Assembly (NCBI RefSeq): GCF_017948455.1
Contig: NZ_JAFFSU010000020.1
Span: forward strand, 62,001 to 126,000
Reading direction: 5' to 3'
DNA: 64,000 nt
Source of the DNA: Streptomyces sp. GESEQ-4
GTDB taxonomy: Bacteria > Actinomycetota > Actinomycetes > Streptomycetales > Streptomycetaceae
Position numbers and translations under genes: made by a program. Positions 42,041 to 51,400 of the stretch are shown in pieces. Position 1 is the first letter of the stretch. The number at the start of each line of letters is the position of its first letter. The notes beneath the pieces are model-generated. The model was not told where the DNA came from and made no database searches. It saw only the letters and a list, made by a program, of their open reading frames with translations.

Positions 42041-45000
42041 GTGAAGCCACCCCCCGAGCGCCACGAAACCCCCGGGCACCCCGGGCACACACCCCGCCCC
42101 GTCCGTCACAGAGTTCGAAGAGCCACCGGGCTACTGCTCACCGCCCTCCTCGGCGGCGCCCTCGTCAGCCCCGCCGCGGCCGATGACGATCCCCGGCCCT
42201 TCGCCGACCTCCCGCCGCAGGAACCGGGCGTCACCCTGCGGGTGTTCGACATCCAGTCCCCGCTCAGCAAGCTGTGCGATCTCAAGCCGGCACAGACGCC
42301 CAACGTCGACAAGCTGATTCCGACGGCCGACTGGACGTCCACCGACGGCTTCGGGTTCAGCGACAACTTCGTGTCGCAGATCATCGGCAATCTCAACGTG
42401 CCGGAGGCCGGTGCGTACGCCTTCCGCCTGATCAGTGACGACGGATCCCGGCTCTTCCTCGGCGACCAGCAGGTCATCGACCACGACGGGCTGCACGGCG
42501 CCGAGCCCAAGGACGGCGAGATCACGCTGAACGCGGGCTACACCTCGCTGCACATCGACCACTTCGACGCGGGCGGCGGTCAGCAGGTCACGCTGCAGTG
42601 GAAGCCGCCGGGGGCAACCGAGTTCACGGTCGTGCCGAACTCCGTGCTGAGCACGGACGCCGGGGTCGTCAGGGTCACCGCTCCCGGACGCAAGGAGTGC
42701 GAAGGGACGTACGACACCCCGGGTGACGGGCTGCCCCTGACCGAGGTCAACCCCGGCTACACGCTGACGAATCTGCGGCCCGAGGGCTTCGAGCCGCAGG
42801 TGTCCGCGATGGACTGGCTGCCCGACGGCCGGCTCGCGATCTCCACCTGGGGCGGCAGTGAGGAGACCAAGGGCGAGGTGTACCTCCTCGACCACGTCAC
42901 CGGCGACACCGGACCCGACAAGGTCACGTACAAGAAGATCGCCGACGGGCTCAAGGAACCCATGGGCATCAAGTACGTGGGCGGGAAACTGTATGTGTCG
43001 GAGAAGCACCAGCTGACCGAGCTGAATGACACCAACGGTGACGACGTCACGGATGCGAAGAAGAAGATCGCCGAGTGGCCGTACGGCGGGAACTTCCATG
43101 AGTTCGCCTTCGGACTGCTCTACGACAAGGGCGACTTCTATCTGAACCTGTCCGTCTCCATCAACTACGGCGGCGCGACCACCGACCCGCAGCCCGCCCC
43201 GAACCGCGGCACCACCATCAAGGTCAACAAGGCCACGGGCAAGGTCAGTTACCTGGCCGGCGGCCTGCGCACCCCGAACGGCATCGGCCGCGGCCCCGAC
43301 AACGAGCTGTTCGTCACCGACAACCAGGGCGGCTGGCTGCCCGCCTCCAAGCTGGTGCACGTCAAGCAGGGCCGGTTCTTCAACCACTACATGAACCCGG
43401 ACGGCCCGTACGACGACAAGCCCGTCACCAAGCCGGTGCTCTGGCTGCCGCAGAATGAGATCGCCAACTCCCCCAGCACACCGATGCGATTGAAGAAGGG
43501 CCCGTTCGCCGGGCAGATGGTGTTCGGTGACGTCACCTACGGCGGACTACAGCGCGCCGACCTCGAGAAGGTCGACGGCGAGTACCAGGGCGCGGTGTTC
43601 CGGCACACGCAGGGCCTCGAGTCCGGCATCACCCGGATCAGCGAGGGGCCCGACGGCGCGATCTACACCGGCGGTCTGGGCGCCGACGGCAACTGGGGGC
43701 AGGCGGGCAAGCTCCGCTTCGGCCTGCAGAAGCTGACCCCGAACGGCAAGACCGCCTTCGACATCAAGACGATGCGCGCGACCCCGGACGGCTTCGAACT
43801 CACCTACACCAAGCCCCTGTCGAAGGAGACCGCGGCCAAACTCACCGAGGGCGCGTACTCCGTCGAGCAGTGGCGTTACGCGCCGACCCCGGCGTACGGC
43901 GGCCCGAAGATCGACGAGGAGTCGCTGCCGGTCACGTCGGCGAAGCTCTCCAAGGACCGCAAGAAGGTCCAGCTCACCATCCCCGGCCTCAAGACCGACC
44001 GCGTCGTGCATGTCCGCTCGCCGCGCCCGTTCTCGTCCGCCGAGGGCGAGCAGCTGTGGTCCACCGAGGCCTGGTACACGCTCAACGCCAGGCCCGGCCC
44101 CGAGGAGCCCGTCACCACGTACGACGCCGAGTCCGGCCGCCTGTCCGGCAGCGCGGGCACCGACACCGAGCACGCCGGGTACACCGGCGGCGGCTTCGTC
44201 GACGGCTTCGGCGAGCAGGGCGCCCAGGTGAGCGTGGACGTCGAGGTCGACAAGAAGGGCGTGTACGACGTGGGGCTGCGCTACGCCAACGGCCCGCACC
44301 CCGCCCCGGGCACGAAGACGGTCAGCGTCTCCGTCAACGGCGGCGCGGCGAAGCAGACGAGCCTGCCGTCGACGGGCGAGTGGAACCGCTGGTCGACAAA
44401 GAACGAACGCCTCGAGCTCCGCAAGGGCCGCAACACGATCACGTACTCCGTGGGCGCGGGCGACACCGGCCACGTCAACCTCGACGCGGTCGACATCCGC
44501 CGCCCGGGCGCACGGATCGACCTGTTCTCCGGCGGCAGCGTCTCCACGGCCTGGCAGCACACCGACGGCCGCAGCGCCGAATGGCCGCACACCGCCGAGA
44601 AGTCCATGGAGGTCTGCTGCGGCGACCTGCGTACGAAGCAGCACTTCGGGGACTTCAAGCTGCATGTCGAGTTCCGCGTCCCCAAGCTCCCGGACGACGT
44701 CACCGGCCAGGACCGCGGCAACAGCGGTGTCTATCTCCAGGATCGGTACGAGGTGCAGATCCTCGACTCGTACGGCGACACGGATCTCGCGAACAACGAG
44801 GCGGCGGGGATCTATCTGAAGAAGGCCGCCGACCTCAACGCCGCGAAGGCTCCGGAGACATGGCAGACGTACGACATCACCTTCCGTGCGGCGCGCTTCG
44901 ACGGGGACGGCAAGAAGACGTCGGACGCGCGGGTCACGGTGATCTGGAACGGCAAGAAGGTCCACGACAACGTGGCCGTCGACGGGCCGACGGGCGGAGG

Positions 45001-45094
45001 TGAACCCGAGTCGGCCGCACTCGGCGCGATCCGCTTCCAGGACCACGGCAACAAGGTCCGGTTCCGCAACGTGTGGGTGGAGCCGCTGTCCTGA
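42041..45094 (+). CDS. Secreted PA14-propeller-CBM-DUF1080 protein
   Basis: A 1017-residue extracellular protein. Signal peptide to about residue 47; PA14 sugar-binding domain about 65-207 (GAYAFRLISDDGSRLFLGDQ); a sorbosone/glucose-dehydrogenase-like beta-propeller about 225-565 (GLRTPNGIGRGPDNELFVTD, IYTGGLGADGNWGQAGKLRF); a beta domain about 570-685; a CBM6/35-like module about 690-820 (TYDAESGRLSG, HVNLDAVDI); and DUF1080 about 824-1017 (RGNSGVYLQDRYEVQILDSY). DUF1080 enzymes act on 3-keto-glycosides. The GTG start at 42041 follows AGGAGGAAGA. A strong terminator follows. One polypeptide thus combines a dehydrogenase-like fold and a 3-keto-sugar-cleaving fold; the actual chemistry is unproven. 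Confidence 0.82.
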   Translation: MKPPPERHETPGHPGHTPRPVRHRVRRATGLLLTALLGGALVSPAAADDDPRPFADLPPQEPGVTLRVFDIQSPLSKLCDLKPAQTPNVDKLIPTADWTSTDGFGFSDNFVSQIIGNLNVPEAGAYAFRLISDDGSRLFLGDQQVIDHDGLHGAEPKDGEITLNAGYTSLHIDHFDAGGGQQVTLQWKPPGATEFTVVPNSVLSTDAGVVRVTAPGRKECEGTYDTPGDGLPLTEVNPGYTLTNLRPEGFEPQVSAMDWLPDGRLAISTWGGSEETKGEVYLLDHVTGDTGPDKVTYKKIADGLKEPMGIKYVGGKLYVSEKHQLTELNDTNGDDVTDAKKKIAEWPYGGNFHEFAFGLLYDKGDFYLNLSVSINYGGATTDPQPAPNRGTTIKVNKATGKVSYLAGGLRTPNGIGRGPDNELFVTDNQGGWLPASKLVHVKQGRFFNHYMNPDGPYDDKPVTKPVLWLPQNEIANSPSTPMRLKKGPFAGQMVFGDVTYGGLQRADLEKVDGEYQGAVFRHTQGLESGITRISEGPDGAIYTGGLGADGNWGQAGKLRFGLQKLTPNGKTAFDIKTMRATPDGFELTYTKPLSKETAAKLTEGAYSVEQWRYAPTPAYGGPKIDEESLPVTSAKLSKDRKKVQLTIPGLKTDRVVHVRSPRPFSSAEGEQLWSTEAWYTLNARPGPEEPVTTYDAESGRLSGSAGTDTEHAGYTGGGFVDGFGEQGAQVSVDVEVDKKGVYDVGLRYANGPHPAPGTKTVSVSVNGGAAKQTSLPSTGEWNRWSTKNERLELRKGRNTITYSVGAGDTGHVNLDAVDIRRPGARIDLFSGGSVSTAWQHTDGRSAEWPHTAEKSMEVCCGDLRTKQHFGDFKLHVEFRVPKLPDDVTGQDRGNSGVYLQDRYEVQILDSYGDTDLANNEAAGIYLKKAADLNAAKAPETWQTYDITFRAARFDGDGKKTSDARVTVIWNGKKVHDNVAVDGPTGGGEPESAALGAIRFQDHGNKVRFRNVWVEPLS

Positions 45095-45115
45095 CCGAGA
45101 AGCAGTACACCCCTC

Positions 45116-45152
45116 GACCCTGCCGGCGGCTCACCGGGCCGCCGGCAGGGTC
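45116..45152 (+). terminator. Strong terminator after the PA14-DUF1080 gene
   Basis: GACCCTGCCGGCGGC and GCCGCCGGCAGGGTC form a perfect 15-pair stem around TCACCGG, followed by TTG. It lies 21 bp past the stop codon. Confidence 0.85.
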
Positions 45153-45254
45153 TTGAGTGGCGCTGAGACTCATTCTCCACGTGCCGCATCAGACACTCGC
45201 ATAGGCTTGGCGGGCCTACAGACGGCAGGCCCTGAACGCGGAAGGATGGCCGAC

Positions 45255-46016
45255 ATGACATTGCCCGCCCTCCCCGAGGACTCCTTTCAGCGTGTGCTCT
45301 GCGTCGTCGCGCACCCCGACGACATGGAGTACGGCACATCCGCGGCCGTCGCTCGCTGGACCGCGCGCGGCATCGAGGTCGGTTATCTCCTGCTCACCCG
45401 CGGCGAGGCCGGCATGCCGAACCCTCCCGAGGAGACGGCACGCCTGCGCGTCGCCGAGCAGCAGGCCGCCTGCGCCGTCGTCGGCGTCAAGCACCTGACG
45501 GTCCTCGAACATCCGGACGGCGTGCTCGTCTACGGCCTCGACCTGCGCCGGGACATCTGCCGGGAGATCCGCCGGTTCAAGCCGGACGTCGTACTCGGCA
45601 CCGGTTACGACATCGAGACGCCCTATGGCTTCGACCAGGCCGACCACCGCGCGGCCGGGCTCGCGACGCTCGACGCGGTGCGCGACGCGGGCAACCGGTG
45701 GGTCTTCCCGGAGCAGGTCGACGACGAGGGCCTCGAACCGCACTCCGTACGCTGGCTCATCGTCCCCGGACTCCCCGGCTCCGGCGCGACCCACGGCGTC
45801 GAGGTCACGGGTGAACCGCTGCGGCGCGGAGTCGCCTCACTCAAGGCACACGCCGCGTATCTGGCCGCGCTCCCGGACCACCCCGCCCCCGAGGACTTCA
45901 TCCCGCAGTTCACCGCGATGAGCGGCAAGGCCATGGGCGTCGAGCACGCCATCCTGTTCCGCGCCCACGACCTGCAGGCACCACCGGAGTTCCCCACCGA
46001 AGCCGGGGAGGACTGA
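45255..46016 (+). CDS. PIG-L-family deacetylase
   Basis: A 253-residue zinc-dependent deacetylase of the PIG-L/LmbE family. The metal-binding motif AHPDDMEYG is at about residues 15-23, GEAGMPNPPEETARLR follows, and the second metal histidine is in DQADHRAAG near residue 135. These enzymes remove acetyl from GlcNAc-containing substrates such as mycothiol precursors, cell-wall glycolipids or antibiotics. ATG at 45255 is preferred as GGAAGG lies nine bases upstream; an ATG nine bases earlier has no spacing. Isolated gene; the true substrate is open. Confidence 0.88.
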   Translation: MTLPALPEDSFQRVLCVVAHPDDMEYGTSAAVARWTARGIEVGYLLLTRGEAGMPNPPEETARLRVAEQQAACAVVGVKHLTVLEHPDGVLVYGLDLRRDICREIRRFKPDVVLGTGYDIETPYGFDQADHRAAGLATLDAVRDAGNRWVFPEQVDDEGLEPHSVRWLIVPGLPGSGATHGVEVTGEPLRRGVASLKAHAAYLAALPDHPAPEDFIPQFTAMSGKAMGVEHAILFRAHDLQAPPEFPTEAGED

Positions 46017-46036
46017 CCTCGGGGCCACCCGGTGCC

Positions 46037-46108
46037 CTACCAGTAGATGTCCTCGTACTGCGTCACCTCGCCGACGAGTTCGGCGCCGTGGGCGCGATGG
46101 CGGAGTTC
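46037..46108 (-). pseudogene. VOC/glyoxalase C-terminal relic
   Basis: Read on the minus strand, a short frame gives AHGAELVGEVTQYEDIYW then TAG. AHGAELVGEV-YEDSYRLCY is a stock sequence of VOC-family proteins of actinomycetes, normally followed by about 20 more residues. Here it is cut after YEDIY, and nothing upstream continues it since the GNAT gene ends at 46107. I take it as a fossil of a lost gene. Confidence 0.5.
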
Positions 46109-46640
46109 ACGCCTGGTACTCGGTGAGGTCGATCGCGTGGACGCGCAGCGGATAGCCGTATACCGGATGCGCCGTCTCTCGCTCGGGCACCATGCCGAGC
46201 TTGCGGATGACGTCCTCGGAGGCATCGTCCCCCACCCGGCTGATGCTGATGATGCGGTCGAGGCCGCGGTCCTGGAGGGCGAACTCCAGTGTGGCGTGGG
46301 CGGCTTCGGATGCGTATCCCTGGCCCCAGAACGGAGAGCCGAGCCGCCAGCTGATGGCCACGGCGGGCAGTACCTCCGGCAGGAACTCGGGCACGGACAG
46401 ACCGGTGAAGCCCGCCAGTTCCCCCGAGGCCAGCAGTTCGACGGCGAAGAGCCCGAAGCCTTCCTCGTCCCATTCCTCCTCCCACCGCTCGATGGCCTCC
46501 GCCGTGTAGTCCAGGTCGCGCACCGAGCCGTCGTCGATCCAGTGCATGACCCGGGGGTCCGCGTGGATGTCCGCCATCGGCGCGAGGTCGTCGTCGTGCC
46601 AGCGACGCAGGAGAAGGCGGGGTGTACGGATCTCGGTCAT
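46107..46640 (-). CDS. GNAT-family N-acetyltransferase (RimJ/RimL-like)
   Basis: A 177-residue acetyltransferase. The N-terminus IRTPRLLLRRWHDDDLAPMA is typical of the RimJ/RimL branch, the acetyl-CoA site is SPFWGQGYASEAAHATLEFA, and RVGDDASEDVIRKLGM and PVYGYPLRVHAIDL follow. ATG at 46640 (three codons later than another ATG) opens at the conserved position. Substrates may be protein N-termini or small amines. Monocistronic. Confidence 0.87.
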   Translation of the reverse strand: MTEIRTPRLLLRRWHDDDLAPMADIHADPRVMHWIDDGSVRDLDYTAEAIERWEEEWDEEGFGLFAVELLASGELAGFTGLSVPEFLPEVLPAVAISWRLGSPFWGQGYASEAAHATLEFALQDRGLDRIISISRVGDDASEDVIRKLGMVPERETAHPVYGYPLRVHAIDLTEYQA

Positions 46641-46960
46641 GGCACCCATCCTGCCGAAGGCAAGGGCCTCATCGTTAATCCGGCACACGCTCGTGCCGCC
46701 GCCTGCCGCCACCGTGGTGGCAGCAGTGAGCGCGACAACCACCCAGAGACCCCCGACCGGAGCGTTCGTCTGCGGCGGGGCGAATCCAGCGGGCACCGCG
46801 TACACCACGCCCTGAGGTTCCGTTCGACTTCCGTCCCGTCCCGAGTACCACCGCGACGACGGCCAACCCGCACATCGGCACGGAAACCGTGACCCCCATC
46901 AGCGCACCGACCACCCAAAGCCGCAGCGTTCGGCGGTGTGATCGGCGACGGTGGCGAGCT
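46641..46960 (-). other. 320-bp gap; possible broken membrane gene
   Basis: No intact gene is convincing here. On the minus strand, a frame from GTG 46914 encodes one hydrophobic helix (GALMGVTVSVPMCGLAVVAV) and, in another frame from about 46815, a second (GGLWVVVALTAATTVAAGG) after a Pro-rich loop. A small two-helix membrane protein interrupted by a frameshift near 46815-46840 would explain both, but similarity to a known family is not seen and chance is not excluded. Confidence 0.25.
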
Positions 46961-47557
46961 CTACTCCGGGTCCGCCTGGTGCACGACGGGTCGGACCAGC
47001 CCGGAAATCAGGTGCTCTAGCGCGACCGTGGCGATGGTGCCCGTGGCGGCGACCTCGGGCACGACGTCGCAGGCGGAGCGGCGTAGTTCGAGCCATCCGA
47101 GGAAAGCCGCGTACGCGGCGACCGCCTGGCGCCGGGCCGTGGCGGTGTCCAGGCCCAGGTCGGTGTAGAGATCGGTGAGATAGGCGATCCGCCGCTCGGT
47201 GACCCGGCGCAGGACCGGGGCGACGGCGGGGTGATCGGCGTGGGCGACGATCGCTGGCTCCAGGCCGTTGATGTCCTCCTGCCCCAGCGCGACGGTGAAC
47301 AGGGCCGTCAGCCGCTTCCGTGGGTCGGTGATATCGCCCAACGCTGTGATCAGCGCTGTGGTGTCCTCCCGCTCCCACACCTCCAACGCGGCCGTCAGCA
47401 GCGCATCGCGATCCTTGAAGTGCCAGTAAAAGCTGCCCCGTGTCGCCTCCAGCTCACCCGCGAGCGCGTTGACCGACACCGCCCCGACTCCGCCGCGTGC
47501 CATCGCGCGCAGGGCCGCGGTCGACCAGTCCTGGGGGGTGAGGTTCCTCCTAGCCAT
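46961..47557 (-). CDS. TetR-family regulator (pair 3)
   Basis: A 198-residue TetR regulator: N-terminal HTH with VSVNALAGELEATRGSFYWH and FKDRDALLTAALEVW, then a helical sensor domain. It is divergent from two small membrane-protein genes; the 61-bp gap contains two palindromes of the type CCnTACAG, so it most likely represses both directions. ATG at 47557 has AGGAGGAACC upstream. Ligand unknown. Confidence 0.9.
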   Translation of the reverse strand: MARRNLTPQDWSTAALRAMARGGVGAVSVNALAGELEATRGSFYWHFKDRDALLTAALEVWEREDTTALITALGDITDPRKRLTALFTVALGQEDINGLEPAIVAHADHPAVAPVLRRVTERRIAYLTDLYTDLGLDTATARRQAVAAYAAFLGWLELRRSACDVVPEVAATGTIATVALEHLISGLVRPVVHQADPE

Positions 47558-47559
47558 GT

Positions 47560-47577
47560 CCGTACAGTACTGTATGG
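47560..47577. promoter_or_regulatory. TetR operator 1
   Basis: CCGTACAGTACTGTATGG is symmetric at 16 of 18 positions and lies directly before the TetR start, at the point expected for autorepression. Confidence 0.75.
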
Positions 47578-47582
47578 TCATT

Positions 47583-47600
47583 CCATACAGGGGTGTACGG
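47583..47600. promoter_or_regulatory. TetR operator 2
   Basis: CCATACAGGGGTGTACGG resembles the first site in both arms (CC-TACA) but has an imperfect centre. With its five-base separation from site 1 it could bind a second dimer and control the divergent membrane-protein genes. Confidence 0.6.
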
Positions 47601-47618
47601 TGCGACTGGGGGAACGGT

Positions 47619-48071
47619 ATGACGCTGACGAAACTCGCTGGTGGGACGGCCGCAGTCGGCCTGGGAGCGGTCGGGGCCCTGCACGGGATCTGGACCTTCT
47701 CTCCCTGGCCACTGGCCGACCGTGCCGAGTTCGCCCGTACGGTCGTCGGGGTCGCCGAAGCGGACCTGCCCACCCCGGAGTTGACGGCCGCAGTCGCTGC
47801 AGCGCTCGGAGCGGCGGCCTATGCGGTCGCGGCCCGGGCCGACTTGGTCCCGCAGCTACCGCCACGGCGTTTGGTGCGCCAGGGCGTGTGGGGTGTCGCA
47901 GGCGTGCTGCTGCTGCGAGGTTCGGCCGGCCTGGTGTCTTCCGCTCTGACCGGCCGACCGACCGATTTCACCCGCTGGGATCTGGCGCTGTACTCCCCAC
48001 TGTGTCTGGCGCTCGGCGGGTTGACGGCATACGTCGCTGCCTCCACTCGCGCCCCTCGCCAAGGAAGCTGA
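47619..48071 (+). CDS. DUF3995-like four-helix membrane protein
   Basis: A 150-residue protein with four hydrophobic segments. The N-terminal KLAGGTAAVGLGAVGALHGI and WTFSPWPLADR match DUF3995-type membrane proteins, which have a conserved His-x-x-W pattern (HGIWTFSPWP here). Function unknown. It is followed after two bases by a second membrane-protein gene; both are divergent from the TetR gene and probably under its control. Confidence 0.72.
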   Translation: MTLTKLAGGTAAVGLGAVGALHGIWTFSPWPLADRAEFARTVVGVAEADLPTPELTAAVAAALGAAAYAVAARADLVPQLPPRRLVRQGVWGVAGVLLLRGSAGLVSSALTGRPTDFTRWDLALYSPLCLALGGLTAYVAASTRAPRQGS

Positions 48072-48073
48072 CG

Positions 48074-48472
48074 ATGACCCGGTTGATACCCCGACTGGTG
48101 ATCGGACTGACCGCAGTGCACTTCGCGGTCGCCCTGATCGCCTCCAGCACCTTCGACGACATGGCCCGCGACGGACTCTGGAACGCCGTCCCCGGAAACC
48201 CGCAGCGCGAGTACGAGATGTGGTTCTTCCTGGCCGGCTTCGGCCTCCTCGCCCTGGGCACACTCAGCCAGCGCATCGTCCATGACACCGGCAGGCTTCC
48301 GGCCCAGCTGGGCTGGTACCTGCTGGCCATCGGCATACCGCTGCAGATCCTCTATCCCGTCTCCGGCGCACCCGGCCTGATCGCGCTCGGGGTGCTGGCC
48401 CTGATCGCGGCCAGGCGGGACAGCGCTGGGGAGAGCCGTCGGACACCTCCTGTCGACACCTACCGACCGTGA
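48074..48472 (+). CDS. DUF6463-like four-helix membrane protein
   Basis: A 132-residue membrane protein with four helices, opening RLIPRLVIGLTAVHFAVALI and containing EYEMWFFLAGFGLLALG, matching a family of small actinobacterial membrane proteins (DUF6463) often found beside DUF3995 proteins and TetR regulators. It begins three bases after the DUF3995-like gene, so they form an operon. Its stop codon abuts the stop of the convergent rhamnosidase gene within the palindrome TGATCA, with no terminator between. Confidence 0.72.
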   Translation: MTRLIPRLVIGLTAVHFAVALIASSTFDDMARDGLWNAVPGNPQREYEMWFFLAGFGLLALGTLSQRIVHDTGRLPAQLGWYLLAIGIPLQILYPVSGAPGLIALGVLALIAARRDSAGESRRTPPVDTYRP

Positions 48473-51400
48473 TCAGTGCCCGTAATCACTCTCGCCGGTC
48501 GGGAGATCGCGGCTGGTGAACGTGTGCCTCCCCGATCCGACGACATGGCTGGAGCCGCCGCCCGTGGGCATCCGGACCTGCGCTGTGGTGTTCGGCGGAA
48601 GCTCGACGTCGAGGCGGAAACGGCCGTTCCTGCGGGTCCACCGCGCGGACACCACGCCGTACGGTGTGCGGTAGCTGCCCTCGGCGTGGGTGAGTCCACC
48701 GACCGGGCGGGGGTCGATCACGAGCTCGCGGTAGCCGGCCTTGCCGCGCGCCTGGCGGATGCCGACCAGGCCGCTGTGGAACCACTCCTCGATCTGGAGC
48801 AGGATCATGTGGTTCTTGGAGTTGCCCATGCCCCACTCTTCGGGAACGGTCGTCAGGCCATGGGGATTGGCGGTGGTGGGGGCCATGAAATAGCCGTAGC
48901 TCGGGCGGGTGTCCTCTTGGAGGACGTCCCACAGGACGTCGTCGCGGCCGCCTTCGTGCAGCGCCCGGACGATCGGCGCGAGGCCTATGGTGCCGCCGCT
49001 GAAGTGCGGTCCGCCCCCGAAGGGCTGGTGGGCACGGACCAGTTCGACCAGCGCGTCGAGGACCCTCCCCCGCTCGCCCTCCGGTACCAGTCCCTCGTCC
49101 AGCGCGAGCGCCTGCGCGGCCTGGGTCGCCCCGGCACCGCCTTGGCCGCCCTCGGCGGTGTAGCGGCCGAGGCTCGCGTTGTAGAAGGCGTCGTTGAAGG
49201 CGTCCTTGATGTTGGCGGCGAGGTTGCGGTACTCGGCTGCGTCGGCGTCGCGCCCGATCAGCGTTGCCATCCGGGCCATCCGGTCGGCGATCTGGTGGTA
49301 ACCCCAGGTTCCGGTGATGCGGCCCGAGGTGTTCTCGCCGGCGATCCAGTCGGCCAGCGCGGCGTTGACGAGGTAGGCGTCCGCGCCGATGCCGGCCTTC
49401 CTGGTCCTGATGTAGTTCAGGAAGGCCTGCATCTGCGGGTAGTAGCGGCTCATCGTCTGCGTGTCGCCGTACGTCTCGTACAGCAGCCAGGGCACGAGGA
49501 TGATGCCGTCACCCCAGTTGATCTCGTCGCCGAACCGGCCGGTGTAGCCCCAGTCGTAGACCGGGGCCTTGAGCGCCACGTTGCCGATGTTGTCGCCGGC
49601 CCTGGACTGGCCCTCCGCCAAGTGCCGCTGCATGGTACGCAGGTAGGCCGCGTATCCGAAGGCGCGGTGGATGGATCCGAAGGGCTGGACGTAGTCGGCG
49701 GGGTAGGCGAGCTTTTCGCGTCCGGGGCAGTCCGTGAAGGTGGACATGGTGTTGCTCATGATCGAGTAACGGGCCATGCGGTGAATGCGGTTGATCCTGT
49801 CGTCGGAGGTCCGCACGGAGCCGGCCTCCGGCACGTCCGCGTGGATCTGCAGGCCGGTGACGGTGTCCCGGGTCGGTACGTAGCCCTCGGGCAGGCCGGT
49901 CACCTGGAGCCACTGCATGCCGAAGTAGTGGAACTGCGGGTGCCAGCTCTCGCCGCGCTCGTCGCCGTATGTCGTGTAGGAGGCGAAGACGTCGGTGCCG
50001 CGGGCGGCGCTGCCCCCCATGATGGACGCCTGGTTGACGGTGCCGTCGGCGTTGAGCGACTCGGCGGGGTACAGCATGGCGGTGGTTCCGGCCGGGAGCG
50101 GGCCGTCGAGCCTGAGCAGCGGCCAGCCGGCGAAGTTCTGCCCGAAGTCGAAGACCCACACGCCGGGTTGGGGCTGTGTGACGCCGACTGGGTGGAGCGT
50201 GTCGGCGACCTTGAGCGACTCGGCCACGCGCCAGACCAGTTCGGTGGTCAGGTTGGGTGGCGGGGCGATTCCTGCGCCGGTCCAGCCCATGGGCGTGCCG
50301 TCGCGCCGCCGCGCCACCGCGCCGAGGTCCGCCCCGGAGGCGGTCCAGGCAGGCTGCTCGCGTCGGGCGTCGTAGTCGGAGCCGGAGTACCAGTTGGCCG
50401 TGGTGGTCGGACCGAGGGCCGTCCGCCACGAGCCGTCACTGACGACGGTCTGGACCGTCCCGTCGGCCTTGGTGATTTCCAGACGGGCGATCAGGCGTGG
50501 CGTGACGGCGGCGCCCGCGCTCGGGTCGGTGCTCGCGAGGGAGTTGCCGGAGGCGGTGACGGCGGCCCCGCTCTCATGTCCCGAGGTGAGGCCGGGGTGG
50601 AAGCTGATATCGGCGCTGCCGATCGCGGTGATGGTGCGTGACTCCAGGCGCTCGCCGTCGCCGGTGTCGATGTTGACGGTGCCGCCGACGTGGTAGCCCG
50701 CCACGCTGCTCACGTTGATGGTGGTGGCGCCCTGGGCGGCGGGCGCGACGAGGGTGCCGCTCCCTTTGAACTGGCTCTGCCACCAGCTGTACGGGGCGGT
50801 GCGGCCGGTGCTGGGATTCGTGACGGAGCGGGTCACCAGTGCCGTGCCGTGGCCCAGCTCGACGCCCAGGGTGTTGGCGCCAGAGCGGACGAGGCGCGTG
50901 ACGTCGTAGACCCGGTACTCGGTGGAGAGCTGGTAGTTGGAATTGCCCGGAGCGAGCACCTCGTCGGTGACGGGCTCGTCGTTGAGCCGGGCCACATGCA
51001 GTCCGACGCCGGAGAGATACAGTCTCGCGCTGACGACCCTTCCGTCTGTTCGGAACGAGCGGGCGAACACGGGAAGCGGCTGGTCGGCGCTGCGGCCCGG
51101 GTACTCGATCCAGCGGGCCTCGCCCCAGTCGGAGCGCTTGAGGAGCCCCGCCTCCCACGAGACGGACCGGCTCCACGGCGTCGTGTCCCCGTCAGCGCTC
51201 CAGACCCGTACCCGCCACACCACCCGCTCGCGCGAGGCCGGCGCGGGGCCTCGCCAGGCCACATCGGTCTGGGCTGAGGAGCGGACCTTGCCGCTGTCCC
51301 ACAGCAGCCGGCCCCGGTCGAGATCCTTCTCCGTGCGCGCCGCGTGGATCTGGTACGCGGCCTGCGTCCACCCGGCACCGGCGCCGACCACCCGCCAACT

